57,104 bases of DNA. It comes from Myxococcota bacterium (GTDB lineage: Bacteria > Myxococcota_A > UBA796 > JAJRTE01). How positions within the stretch are numbered: position 1 is the stretch's first letter; each line of letters begins with the position of its first letter. The notes beneath the pieces were generated by a model that had not been told where the DNA came from, ran no database searches, and worked only from the letters and a program-made list of their open reading frames with translations. Where the stretch lies: contig JAJRTE010000005.1 in NCBI GenBank assembly GCA_024278455.1, positions 1-57,104 on the forward strand, in the 5' to 3' direction. A program made the translations under genes and the position numbers. This document shows, in pieces, positions 8,627 through 17,316 of the stretch.

Positions 8627-9332
8627 CCTGTGCTCCCCTCGAGAAGTACGCCAACACGCTCGTACCGGGCGCCTGCCTCTCGGGCCCCGGTCCGCGGGAA
8701 GACCTTGCCACACCAGCGAGAGGGGCCTCCCATCGCGTCGCGTCCGACAACCGACCGTCCAACTCCTCGGCCGACTCTCCTTCCTCTTCTCTCGCACAGG
8801 CCGCCAGCTCCGGCGGAACCTCCTCGTCAGGGCCCAACTCCGAGATGGTCGGTCGTTGCTCGTCCAGGCGCAATCCGCCGGCAAGCTCCGGGGGGACGTG
8901 CATGGAGTCGAAAATGGGCAACCGGGCGCCGTCGAGGTCTTCGGGCGGATCCCAGGGCACGCCCGTGACGCCCGGCGCCACTCGGCTGTCCGTTGTTTCC
9001 TCACGCGCACAAATCGCCGCGGCCCATCTGTTCCCCGGATCGAGAGAATCCCCAGGAGAAACGTCCTGGGGTCCAGGGCCATGGTGTGCTGCTTCGCCGC
9101 TGGGGGTATCTCCCGTGCGTTCTCCTCCACGATCCGTGAAGAAATCCAGCACAGAGCCCCCGGTCTCGGTCATCTTCCCGTCACCTTCGTTGCGCAGGCT
9201 GCCGTGGGTGCCCGGGGTCCAGATGTGGTACGTGAAGCGCGATATGCCGTAACGCCGAAGAACGGCCTTGATGTCATCCACACCACGAGACGGGAGTGTG
9301 CCCGCTTCCCTTCCCGGCGTATCATGTCTCAA
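8619..9332 (-). CDS. BcsP/BcsR-like low-complexity cellulose accessory protein
   Basis: 237 residues from a TTG start at 9332, chosen because a perfect AAGGAGGT lies 7 bases upstream. Residues ~18-36 (VDDIKAVLRRYGISRFTY) resemble the N-terminal DDI..L...G....Y signature of the small BcsR/BcsP proteins. The rest is Pro/Glu/Gly-rich and probably disordered, with two short repeat pairs: GSVLDFFTDRG (~59-69) and TSVLAYFSRG at the C-terminus, and VPPELAGGL (~146) and VPPELAACA (~173). It is coupled to bcsQ and follows the BcsD-like gene, which fits a linker that binds BcsD, as BcsH/CcpA does in Komagataeibacter. Family name is tentative; the repeats are directly visible. Confidence 0.55.
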   Translation of the reverse strand: MRHDTPGREAGTLPSRGVDDIKAVLRRYGISRFTYHIWTPGTHGSLRNEGDGKMTETGGSVLDFFTDRGGERTGDTPSGEAAHHGPGPQDVSPGDSLDPGNRWAAAICAREETTDSRVAPGVTGVPWDPPEDLDGARLPIFDSMHVPPELAGGLRLDEQRPTISELGPDEEVPPELAACAREEEGESAEELDGRLSDATRWEAPLAGVARSSRGPGPERQAPGTSVLAYFSRGAQDE

Positions 9333-9339
9333 GACACCG

Positions 9340-9347
9340 ACCTCCTT
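9340..9347 (-). promoter_or_regulatory. Perfect Shine-Dalgarno fixing the TTG start of the BcsP-like gene
   Basis: AAGGAGGT with a 7-base spacer to TTG at 9332-9330. No comparable site precedes the alternative GTG at 9350, so translation most likely begins at the TTG. Confidence 0.65.
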
Positions 9348-9473
9348 CACGCCTGCGGTCTGCTGCCGGGAGCAGGGCGTCCTGCTTCCGGGGCACCAAG
9401 TCGACCAGTGGCCCGGATTGGAAATGGTCCATTATGCGTCCGCAACACGGTTTTCTCTTCTGTTCGCTGCAGT

Positions 9474-9483
9474 GGGGGGGGGG
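9474..9483. repeat. Ten-G homopolymer in the bcsD-bcsP gap
   Basis: An uninterrupted run of ten G on the plus strand (ten C in the bcs transcript), 4 bases past the stop of the BcsD-like gene. It lies in the 155-bp gap before the BcsP-like start, the longest gap in this part of an otherwise tight operon. Length change would alter spacing, not reading frame. Confidence 0.8.
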
Positions 9484-9487
9484 CTGG

Positions 9488-10126
9488 TCAACCCGCCGAA
9501 ATGGCCTCCGCCCAGTCCTTCCCTCGCGAGAGGTGCTCGCGAATGCGCGCAATCCTCATTTCGTGTCCCACGACTATCTCAGCAAAAACGACCCGATCCT
9601 CCTCGAATCGCATGCCCACACCCTCAAGGGGCATACCTGTGCAGCGTCCCACGACGCCGGCGAGAAACCCGGCGACCAACACAACGAATCCGTTGGAGAC
9701 GCCCTCCGGCAATGCTGCCAAGGGACCGGCCATGAGTGTTGCTAGAACGAGACCCTTTGACGCATGCCTGCCGGCGTCCATGGCGACACGACCCCATCTG
9801 CCCCGGACGAGTTCATCTTGCAGAATCATGAGCAGGTCCTCCATGGGCAACGCCGTGAGCGACCCCCTGTATTTCTGCGCCTCAGCCTGCATTCTCGCGC
9901 CGAACGTGCGCCCCCATGCCATCCCAACCTGGTACATCGCGTTTTCCGGTGATACGAAGGAATCGTACAATCCAACCAGGAAGTCAAGCGTCAATTCTAC
10001 TGTTGCTGCGCGTTCGTCATGAAGAAGCCAACCGTTCCGAACGACCTGTTCCAGGGATGGCTCCCCGACCGAAGCTGCCCCGTCCCCTCCTCCGCGCGAC
10101 CGTGTTTCATCGCTTTCCGACACCAT
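9488..10126 (-). CDS. BcsD-like cellulose synthase accessory subunit
   Basis: 212 residues, no signal peptide, predicted cytoplasmic alpha/beta protein. After ~45 variable residues comes a helical stretch (FLVGLYDSFVSPENAMYQVGMAWGRTFG shortened here) and then MEDLLMILQDELVRGRWG. It ends with VLVAGFLAGVVGRCTG and FEEDRVVFAEIVVG, a layout resembling BcsD of Komagataeibacter and V4R-like folds. Its position immediately after bcsC (18 bp) is the same as bcsD in acs operons. BcsD octamers line up synthase complexes in the cytoplasm. It is longer than the ~156-residue Komagataeibacter protein. GGGAGG precedes the ATG at 10126. The identity is inferred from weak similarity plus context. Confidence 0.5.
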   Translation of the reverse strand: MVSESDETRSRGGGDGAASVGEPSLEQVVRNGWLLHDERAATVELTLDFLVGLYDSFVSPENAMYQVGMAWGRTFGARMQAEAQKYRGSLTALPMEDLLMILQDELVRGRWGRVAMDAGRHASKGLVLATLMAGPLAALPEGVSNGFVVLVAGFLAGVVGRCTGMPLEGVGMRFEEDRVVFAEIVVGHEMRIARIREHLSRGKDWAEAISAG

Positions 10127-10144
10127 GGTGTCCTCCCGTGTGCC

Positions 10145-13100
10145 CTACTGTCCGCCGAACCGTTTTTCGAGATGGATCTCCACGAACTGATGACGATAGT
10201 TGGCGCCTACGTTGTCGAACAGGTAGGCTGCCCCGAACTCGAGACCACGACTCAGAGCATAAGAGGCGCCCAGTTCGAACAGAAAGGCGGGCTTCAGGCC
10301 CGGGGAGCAGAGGGCACTCTCGTTGCAGACCGTGTACTGCGTGCCGAGTTCCAGGGCCAGGTGATAGCCGAAACGCTCTACTGGTGCTCTCTGCGAATAG
10401 ACGCCTCGGGCTTTGGCCACAATGAACAGCCGGGGGCTGAAATAGCCACCGATCTTCTGCTCGTAGGGGTCGGGCTGCAAAGAGAAGCCGTCCAGTTGCT
10501 TCTCGAAGCCGAAGGCGGTCACGTTGATACCGGCACGCACCTGTCCTGGAGTGTCCGTGGCCACGCGATGGTCCAGGGACAGCCGCCCGTTCCGCCAGGC
10601 GTTCTCCTCCACGAAGCTGCCCGCGTAGCGACCCAGGTCTCCCCCCATGGAAAGGCTCGTGCTTCCATCCAGAGCGAGGTTCAAGGTGCCACCCAGTCTG
10701 CTCCGGGAGACCTTCCCGACGACCGACTGGGAGGCCTCTTCGAACCGGCCGACCCAGGAAAGGTACGTGTCTGTCACGGGCTCGATCGCACCGTCGAGCG
10801 CAATGCCAACTCTGTTGGCCAGGTCCACAGTCAGCCCCACCCGTCCCACCGGGTAGACATCGCCCGGGAAGCCCAACGCACTCGTCCCAACAACCCCGTC
10901 GAGACCGAACCGGCCTGGGCGAAGCCCGAATGCCAGGCCCGGCCTGACTCCCTGGGCGCTGTGTACGCTGTCCGAGACCACACCGGGACTGACAAACGGC
11001 TCGAAGTAGAGCGATGGCGTCGGGTAGAATCTTGCTCGGACATTTCCGAAGGCGGCAAAGCGTTCCGTGGTCGCCGGCTCTCCCGAGCGTGTGTCCACAG
11101 AGCCCTCGACCCGAAAACGGGGTGCCCGGTGCCGGATGATCTGCTTTCGCAGAGACTCCAGTCGGGACAAGGGGGTCACCATGGGGAGACGCGTCCCGGA
11201 CCCGCCGTTCGCCAGGGCGACCTCGGGCACAAACGGTTCGTCCTCGTCTCTCCCTCCTGTCCCCCCCTCGCCGACACCTGAAGGCTGGCTCGGTGCCAGG
11301 TCGTTCCCTTCGGTCCCCAGGAGAACCGGCGGTGAACCGCCACCAGCGCTCCACGTCCCCCCTTCGTCTTTTTCGACGTTACGAACGACAGCCTGGGGAT
11401 CCGTCTGGAGTTCCGTGAGCAGTTGTTCCACAAGTCTCAAGTCCAGCCGGGTCGCCGTCGGCTCAGCCTGCTTCTCGGTACCGGCGGCGTTCGACGCTTC
11501 GGCCGGCCCGGATCTCGAGGGCAAGGGTATCTCAGGGGCGATGTCTGGAAGGATTACCCGGCCGCTCGTGGACACCGCTTCTGCAGAGAGCGTGCCCGCA
11601 CCGTCATCCGCTCTCTCCTTCACCCGGGGCGTCCACGCCGGCAACGGCTCTCCGGGAACGTGCGCCCCCGTCTTCGCGGGAAGGCCCTTCGGCGTGTCAC
11701 GCCACCGGTCGAAGAAATGGTCTGCGGTTGCCACCGTGGGTGCAGTCTCTGGGGCGAGCCCACCCGGTCCACGGTCCAGCCGTGCGCTTCTCTCTTCCTT
11801 CGAGGTGCCGAGTTCCTCCTCCAATCGCGATACCACTCTCTCGGCCTCGGCATATCGCCCCTGGCTGACCAGAAGTTCGGCGAGAGCAAGGCCAATTTCG
11901 GGTTCATGGCCGTCGTTCCACTCTTCCCTGAGTTCGTCGATGGCGGCCAGAACCTCCCCCATGGCGGCGCGGGAAGAGGCGAGACCGGCGACGGCAACAG
12001 GGTCGTCCGGGGCAGCCCCAAGTGCCCTGCGGTAGCAACGCACTGCACGGTCGTTGTGGTGCGCCGTGGCTTCCACGCCTGCGAGCCCCTTCCACAGGTC
12101 TGGATGTTCGGGCCAGCGCGCCAACGCTTCCTCGTAGAGCTGCCTGGCTCGAGACAGGTCACGCCGGGCCTTGCTCTGTTCTGCGGCTTCCACGTATGCC
12201 ATGCGCTTGGCGGCGTCGAGCTGCTCCGTTGTGGAAGGGGACGGCCAGTACCTGCTTAGCCTGCGAAGAACCGGGACGGCCAGGTCGCTTCGCCGCAAGG
12301 CCGACAGGCCGGTGGCGGCGGCCGACAGCAACACGGGGTCGTCGATGACGACAGGCAACATGCCTGTCATCACGGACAACGCCGCTTCTGCGTCATTCCT
12401 GGCCAGGTGGCAACCGACGATGCCCCTGACGACACCCACGTCGCCTGGTGCCGCCTGGTAGAGATCCTGATAGATATCCAGGGCACCTGCCAGGTCCCCC
12501 CGGAGTTTCGTGAGTTCAGCGTGCAAGATCTGGTCCTCGACCGATGGGAGCGCGAGTTCCTGGAGACGGTCGATGGCCCGCTCCATCTCGTCGGGCCTCC
12601 CCAGGGCGAGAAGAGCCCACGCCCTTCCCCGCAGTGCATCGAGGCTGTCTGGTTGCTGCTGCAGCACAGCGTCGTAGATGGGCAAGGCATCGGCAGGCTG
12701 GTCGTGGGAGAGATAGAGCCTGGCCACGTTCAGCAGGAGCCACGGCTCCTGGAAACCGAGAGCGACGGCCCTGACATAGGCATCGAGAGCCTGGGCCGGC
12801 ATGCCTCGTCGCTGGAGGATCTCCGCCTTGACCGCGAGACCGGCAGCCTCGAGCCGGTCGAGGCCGTCTATGGGCCGGCCTGTTGTGGCTTCCCGCGTCC
12901 TGGCCTGTCGAATCAGGTCATCCGCCTCGACGAAGCGTCCCATCGTCTGGAGGCTCGCGATCAGGCCCAGGAGGGCGGTATCGTGGTCGGGGTCGCGTTC
13001 GAGCGCCTTGTAGTACCAACGGATCGCCTGAGTGTGACGACCGTTCATCGCGAACAGGTGGGCCAACCTCAGCCGTGGCTCCACGTCATCGGGGTGGTCT

Positions 13101-15964
13101 CGTTCGATCTGGTCGGAAAGAGCTTCCGCCAGCGCCCGGTCGCCCCGCTCCCACGCGACCTCTATCACCGAAAGGTCCCTTGCGAGCTTGACCTTTTCGA
13201 GAAGCGCCTTGAATTCCGGACGCCGGCTCACCTCTAAGTTCGACTGGACGAGGGCCATCGCGACGTCGGGGAGATCCCGGGCAAGGAGCGTTTCGACGGC
13301 CAGTTCCGAAGCTTCGATGTCCTCGGGAAACAGGGTGGCAGCTTGAACGTAGAACTTGCTGGCCAGGTCTACCTGTCCGTTGCTCCAGTAGAGGCCTCCT
13401 ATGCCCTTCAGAACGAAGTCGCTCGCCGGCGCCATGCGATAGGCTCTCTGGTAGTGTTCCGCGGCGGCGAGCCAGTTTTTTCTGGTCTTTTCGCGCTCTG
13501 CATCGTCGACCTCCCACGCCAGGAGTTGGGCATCCGCCCTGCGAATCCCTTCTTCGTCGCTCAGTCTTTTCAGCTCGGCCAGGCAACGCCGCGCGTCGTC
13601 CTTCCGTTCTGCCTTCCAGAGACAGGCTGCCGCGCCGTTCCACGCCGCCACGTTTTCAGGCTCGAGAGACGTGACGCGGAGATAGGCTTCGGCAGCGGCA
13701 TCGAACCGGCCCACACGGGCCAACACCTCTGCATAGGCGAGGTTCACTTCCGGGTCCTCTGGATGGGCGAGGTAGAGTTCGCTCAACACCGCCAGGGCCG
13801 AATCCCTGTCGCCCCCGCTCTCGATTCGGCGCGCTTCCTCGATACGTTTCAACAGCTCGATACGCTCCAACCTGCGGCGCGCTTCCTGCGTCGGGGCCAA
13901 TTCCAGTTCGCGCCGAACCATTCGTTCGGCGTCATCGTAGCGCCCGAGCGCGATGCAGGCACCGGCCGCCCCCTGTAGAGCACCCACGTCGTCTCTCGAG
14001 ATCGCCAGCGCCTGCTGGAAACAGCCCAAGGCCACATCGAAAGCCCCTCGCCTGCTCTGCAGCGCACCGAGCCCCACCCAGGTAACCACATCTTCTGGGG
14101 ATTTTTTCAGCAGGGCTCGATATAATGCCTCCGCCTCGACCAGCCGCCCCGAGCGCTCCAGCCGCTCGGCTTCCTGGCGCGTGCGACGATTCTGGATACT
14201 CGCCAGTCTTTGGCTCAGGCGAGCCCTTGTCCCGGCAGAACGGGCAGCAGCGAGGCTATCGGTCAGCAGCACGACGGCCTCTTCATAGTGATCCGTCGCC
14301 ACGAGAGCCTCGACGCGTCCCAGGAGACACTCGAGGTCTCCCGGGGCCACGGTGTGTCCACGAACGAAGCAGGCGAGCGCGGCTTCGGCGTCTCCCAACG
14401 CCAACAACCCTCTCCCCGCCCGCGCCTGGACAGCCGGGTCCCGCGGAGCCAGCCGTGCAGCCCGCTGGAAGCCCGCCGCCGCCTCGCCCGCCGATTCCGA
14501 ACCCTGCCTGGACAGGAGTTCCGCCCGAAGGAGTTCAGCGTCCACATCGCCCGGGTCAGACTCGAGAATCCTCTCCAGCATGGCCATGGCTTCCGGTATC
14601 CGCTCGGGCGTCATGGACAGGACCGCGGCCAGGTGCCGACTGATGGCATGGTCGTCAGGATAGTGAGCATGCAGCCGGTTCAACCAGGCCTCGAGTCCAG
14701 GCCCCGGAGCGCTCCACAACGCGACTTCACGGGCGACGTCCCATGCCTGTTCGAATTGTGGCTCCAAGACCAGCACGCGCGACAGGACGGCCAGCGCCTC
14801 CACGCGCCTCTCCGGTATCCACGACAGGATCCTGGCCTGCAGGAGCAGATCCTCCGCGGCTGGCGGCTGTTTTTCCAGCAACGGCTGCAGCAGGCTCAGC
14901 GCCCTGGGGCGCGCCGATGGCACCGAAGCGGTGATTTGCACGGCCTCTCGCCTCAAATCGGCGTCTCCCGGGGCACGCTCGAGTGCGTCCTGGTAAGCGG
15001 TGATAGCCTCTTTCTCCCGCCCCGCAGCATGAAGTGCCCTGGCGAGCCCGGAGCGAGCTGGAACGTCCTCGGGATCCAAACCCAACACCGAGCGGAAGGC
15101 TGTCACTGCTTCGTCGGCCCTGCCGGACGAAAGCAAGGCGTATGCCCTTCCCAACCTGGCCACGCGGTCTCGAGGTTCAATTTTCAGTGCCTTGTCGAAC
15201 TGCACAATCGCCTCGCCCATCCTCCCGCACAGCCTCAATGCGTCGCCGTATGTCCGGCAGCGCTCAGCATTCATCACGGTCGGGTCGAGAGCCATCGCGC
15301 GCTCGAATGCTGCCACGGCGTCCGTGGCGGCGCCGAGCCATCCCTTCACCTCGGCGGCCATCACGAGCACGCCGGCATCGTCGGGGCGGGCGCTGACAAG
15401 CTCTGTCAGGCACGTATCCGCAGCTTCCAGCCTTCCGGCGGCCACCCAAGCACGACAGAGAGGCCTGCGAAGTTCAGGCTCCTCCGGCCATTGTTCCACC
15501 GCGTGCTGATATACGCCGGCTGCACCAAGGAAGTCTCCCTGTGCCTCGAGCAATTCTCCCAGCAGCCGCACCACAGGACGACAAGAAGCGTCGAGGGCGT
15601 AGCTCGCCTTGGCTGCGGCAATCGCTCGAAGCCGGTCGCCCTTCACTTGTTCCGCCCGCGCCAAGGCATAGGTCACGCGGATGTCGTTGGGATAGGATTG
15701 GGCAAGCGCCCTCAGCATCTGCCTGCCGGTATCGACCGCCCCTTCTTCGAGCGCCGAAGCGACAGCATCGAGAGCACTGTCAGGCGCGGCTTCTCCGGTC
15801 CGCTGGCATGCGTCCACCTCCCGCACAACGCCCGGGTCCCCGGCAACCACCGGCCTCACGGCGACCATGGCCAGCAGGGCCGCAGGCACGAGCAGGCCAG
15901 CAAGCTGTCGAGGGCTCTCGCGCTCCACTGTCGGAAAGGGGTTGCTCGATTGTCTCCGACTCAT
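10145..15964 (-). CDS. bcsC: BcsC-type cellulose export protein, TPR scaffold plus outer-membrane barrel
   Basis: 1939 residues from ATG 15964 (GAGG five bases upstream), against ~1150 in E. coli. Residues ~20-45 are a signal peptide (LLVPAALLAMVAV, VVAG). Then ~1480 residues of tandem TPR helices (repeated patterns such as A...Y..AL...P.d..), a ~200-residue Pro/Glu/Ser-rich linker, and a C-terminal ~350-residue BcsC beta-barrel. In the family the TPR part spans the periplasm and binds cellulose and BcsB, and the barrel is the outer-membrane pore. Upstream in-frame codons to 16174 lack signal-peptide logic and are excluded. Stop TAG, 18 bp before the BcsD-like gene. The extra TPRs suggest a longer periplasmic scaffold. 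Confidence 0.9.
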   Translation of the reverse strand: MSRRQSSNPFPTVERESPRQLAGLLVPAALLAMVAVRPVVAGDPGVVREVDACQRTGEAAPDSALDAVASALEEGAVDTGRQMLRALAQSYPNDIRVTYALARAEQVKGDRLRAIAAAKASYALDASCRPVVRLLGELLEAQGDFLGAAGVYQHAVEQWPEEPELRRPLCRAWVAAGRLEAADTCLTELVSARPDDAGVLVMAAEVKGWLGAATDAVAAFERAMALDPTVMNAERCRTYGDALRLCGRMGEAIVQFDKALKIEPRDRVARLGRAYALLSSGRADEAVTAFRSVLGLDPEDVPARSGLARALHAAGREKEAITAYQDALERAPGDADLRREAVQITASVPSARPRALSLLQPLLEKQPPAAEDLLLQARILSWIPERRVEALAVLSRVLVLEPQFEQAWDVAREVALWSAPGPGLEAWLNRLHAHYPDDHAISRHLAAVLSMTPERIPEAMAMLERILESDPGDVDAELLRAELLSRQGSESAGEAAAGFQRAARLAPRDPAVQARAGRGLLALGDAEAALACFVRGHTVAPGDLECLLGRVEALVATDHYEEAVVLLTDSLAAARSAGTRARLSQRLASIQNRRTRQEAERLERSGRLVEAEALYRALLKKSPEDVVTWVGLGALQSRRGAFDVALGCFQQALAISRDDVGALQGAAGACIALGRYDDAERMVRRELELAPTQEARRRLERIELLKRIEEARRIESGGDRDSALAVLSELYLAHPEDPEVNLAYAEVLARVGRFDAAAEAYLRVTSLEPENVAAWNGAAACLWKAERKDDARRCLAELKRLSDEEGIRRADAQLLAWEVDDAEREKTRKNWLAAAEHYQRAYRMAPASDFVLKGIGGLYWSNGQVDLASKFYVQAATLFPEDIEASELAVETLLARDLPDVAMALVQSNLEVSRRPEFKALLEKVKLARDLSVIEVAWERGDRALAEALSDQIERDHPDDVEPRLRLAHLFAMNGRHTQAIRWYYKALERDPDHDTALLGLIASLQTMGRFVEADDLIRQARTREATTGRPIDGLDRLEAAGLAVKAEILQRRGMPAQALDAYVRAVALGFQEPWLLLNVARLYLSHDQPADALPIYDAVLQQQPDSLDALRGRAWALLALGRPDEMERAIDRLQELALPSVEDQILHAELTKLRGDLAGALDIYQDLYQAAPGDVGVVRGIVGCHLARNDAEAALSVMTGMLPVVIDDPVLLSAAATGLSALRRSDLAVPVLRRLSRYWPSPSTTEQLDAAKRMAYVEAAEQSKARRDLSRARQLYEEALARWPEHPDLWKGLAGVEATAHHNDRAVRCYRRALGAAPDDPVAVAGLASSRAAMGEVLAAIDELREEWNDGHEPEIGLALAELLVSQGRYAEAERVVSRLEEELGTSKEERSARLDRGPGGLAPETAPTVATADHFFDRWRDTPKGLPAKTGAHVPGEPLPAWTPRVKERADDGAGTLSAEAVSTSGRVILPDIAPEIPLPSRSGPAEASNAAGTEKQAEPTATRLDLRLVEQLLTELQTDPQAVVRNVEKDEGGTWSAGGGSPPVLLGTEGNDLAPSQPSGVGEGGTGGRDEDEPFVPEVALANGGSGTRLPMVTPLSRLESLRKQIIRHRAPRFRVEGSVDTRSGEPATTERFAAFGNVRARFYPTPSLYFEPFVSPGVVSDSVHSAQGVRPGLAFGLRPGRFGLDGVVGTSALGFPGDVYPVGRVGLTVDLANRVGIALDGAIEPVTDTYLSWVGRFEEASQSVVGKVSRSRLGGTLNLALDGSTSLSMGGDLGRYAGSFVEENAWRNGRLSLDHRVATDTPGQVRAGINVTAFGFEKQLDGFSLQPDPYEQKIGGYFSPRLFIVAKARGVYSQRAPVERFGYHLALELGTQYTVCNESALCSPGLKPAFLFELGASYALSRGLEFGAAYLFDNVGANYRHQFVEIHLEKRFGGQ

Positions 15965-16046
15965 GTAACCTCGCCGATGACTGCTCTGAACCGTTGTTGG
16001 CTCCCGGACCGAGCGGACGCGGACGACGGCGGCCCGGAGGCCTTTA

Positions 16047-16057
16047 CACACGGTGTG
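16047..16057. promoter_or_regulatory. Inverted repeat in the bcsC-bcsZ divergent intergenic region
   Basis: CACAC-G-GTGTG lies in the 119-bp region between the divergent bcsC (15964) and bcsZ (16084) starts. No convincing -35/-10 pair was found for either gene there. The repeat is a candidate operator for a shared regulator; it is short and may be chance. Confidence 0.22.
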
Positions 16058-16083
16058 CCTCTGCTTGATTGCTCGAGGTTCGA

Positions 16084-17307
16084 ATGATGCCCAGAGCGCC
16101 CTCGCAAGGCCATATTGGACTGGTACTTGCTGCAATTGCGGCCGCTTCCCCGGCCCGACCCGGATGCGACACAATGTCCGTCGCTGCGACAGAGGCGGCG
16201 ACTACCCCGGAAGCCCAACCGGACCCTGATGCCTCCATCCACGCAGCACTCGCCGCGAGCTGGGACGCCTACAAGACGAGGTTCGTCCAGGAAGACGGTC
16301 GAGTCATCGACTTCAACGACAACGGCGTATCCACGTCCGAGGGACAGGCCTACGGGTTGCTGAGAGCCGTGTGGATGGACGACTTCGCCACGTTCCAACG
16401 TATCCTCGACTGGACAGATAGCAATCTCAACGCGAACATCCGTGCCGACCACCTGCACGCCTGGAAATGGGGACCCCGAGACGATGGCTCCTGGGGGGTC
16501 TACGACCGCACTTCCGCCACCGACGCCGACGAATGGATCGCCCTCGCCCTTATCGAAGCCGACAAACGCTGGCCTGAGGCCGACTATCATGCGCGCATCG
16601 CCTCATTGCTTGACGACATCTGGACCAGGCAGTCGCTCGAGGTTGCCGGAAGACGCTACCTGCTTGGTGGTGACTGGCCCAAAACTGCCGGGCCGATCCG
16701 AATCAACCCATCCTACTATCTCCCGAGTGCCTACCGTCTGTTCTCACGAACGGACCCTGCGCACCCTTGGATGACTCTCGTGGACACTTCCTACGAGGTT
16801 TTCGCGGCCTGTCGCTCCCGGACAGGTCTCCCGACCAACTGGTGCCTCCTCGACCCGCACACCGGCCGCCTCACGATTTCCACTGACCTTCTCGACCGCT
16901 CGAGCGACTTCGGATACGACGCTTTTCGCGTGCTCTGGAACCTGGCTGCCGACTACGTGGAACACGGCGACCCACGCTCCCTGGAAGCCCTCGAGAGCAT
17001 GGATTGGCTACGCCGCTACTGGGTGCTCAGAAAAGAGATTCCCGCCACGATCACGGCAGATGGCATCCCTCTCGTATCGCACGAATACATTGGCATGTAT
17101 GGCGCATGGTTGCCCGCACTCGCGCTTGTCGATCCCGTCGAAGCCCAGCGGGTGTACAAAGCCAAGCTTCTCACACAATACCATAACGGCCTGTGGGGCA
17201 ATCCCAACGACTACTACGCACAGAACTGGACATGGTTCGGTATCCACCTGTATCGCCAGTTCCTACGCACGGTGCGACCGCCCGGCGACCAAAGCATGCC
17301 CGACTGA
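16084..17307 (+). CDS. bcsZ: BcsZ-like endo-beta-1,4-glucanase, glycoside hydrolase family 8
   Basis: About 407 residues from ATG 16084 (GAGG 5 bases before; an adjacent ATG at 16087 is equally possible). Begins with a hydrophobic secretion signal (IGLVLAAIAAASPA), then a GH8 (alpha/alpha)6 domain. The catalytic acid is Glu86 in STSEGQAYG, and FGYDAFRVLWNLAAD carries the conserved Asp of BcsZ enzymes; the AWKWG and INPSYYLP substrate-groove segments are present. It hydrolyses amorphous cellulose in the periplasm and assists export. Unusually it is on the opposite strand, inserted between bcsB (convergent, 9 bp apart) and bcsC (divergent), so it is expressed from its own promoter. Confidence 0.9.
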   Translation: MMPRAPSQGHIGLVLAAIAAASPARPGCDTMSVAATEAATTPEAQPDPDASIHAALAASWDAYKTRFVQEDGRVIDFNDNGVSTSEGQAYGLLRAVWMDDFATFQRILDWTDSNLNANIRADHLHAWKWGPRDDGSWGVYDRTSATDADEWIALALIEADKRWPEADYHARIASLLDDIWTRQSLEVAGRRYLLGGDWPKTAGPIRINPSYYLPSAYRLFSRTDPAHPWMTLVDTSYEVFAACRSRTGLPTNWCLLDPHTGRLTISTDLLDRSSDFGYDAFRVLWNLAADYVEHGDPRSLEALESMDWLRRYWVLRKEIPATITADGIPLVSHEYIGMYGAWLPALALVDPVEAQRVYKAKLLTQYHNGLWGNPNDYYAQNWTWFGIHLYRQFLRTVRPPGDQSMPD

Positions 17308-17316
17308 CCAGTCACC

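Noticed and set aside
9474..9483. Phase variation of a bcs gene through the ten-G tract
   Set aside because: The tract lies after the stop of the BcsD-like gene and ~140 bp before the next start, so length changes cannot shift a reading frame. Only spacing or mRNA stability could be affected.
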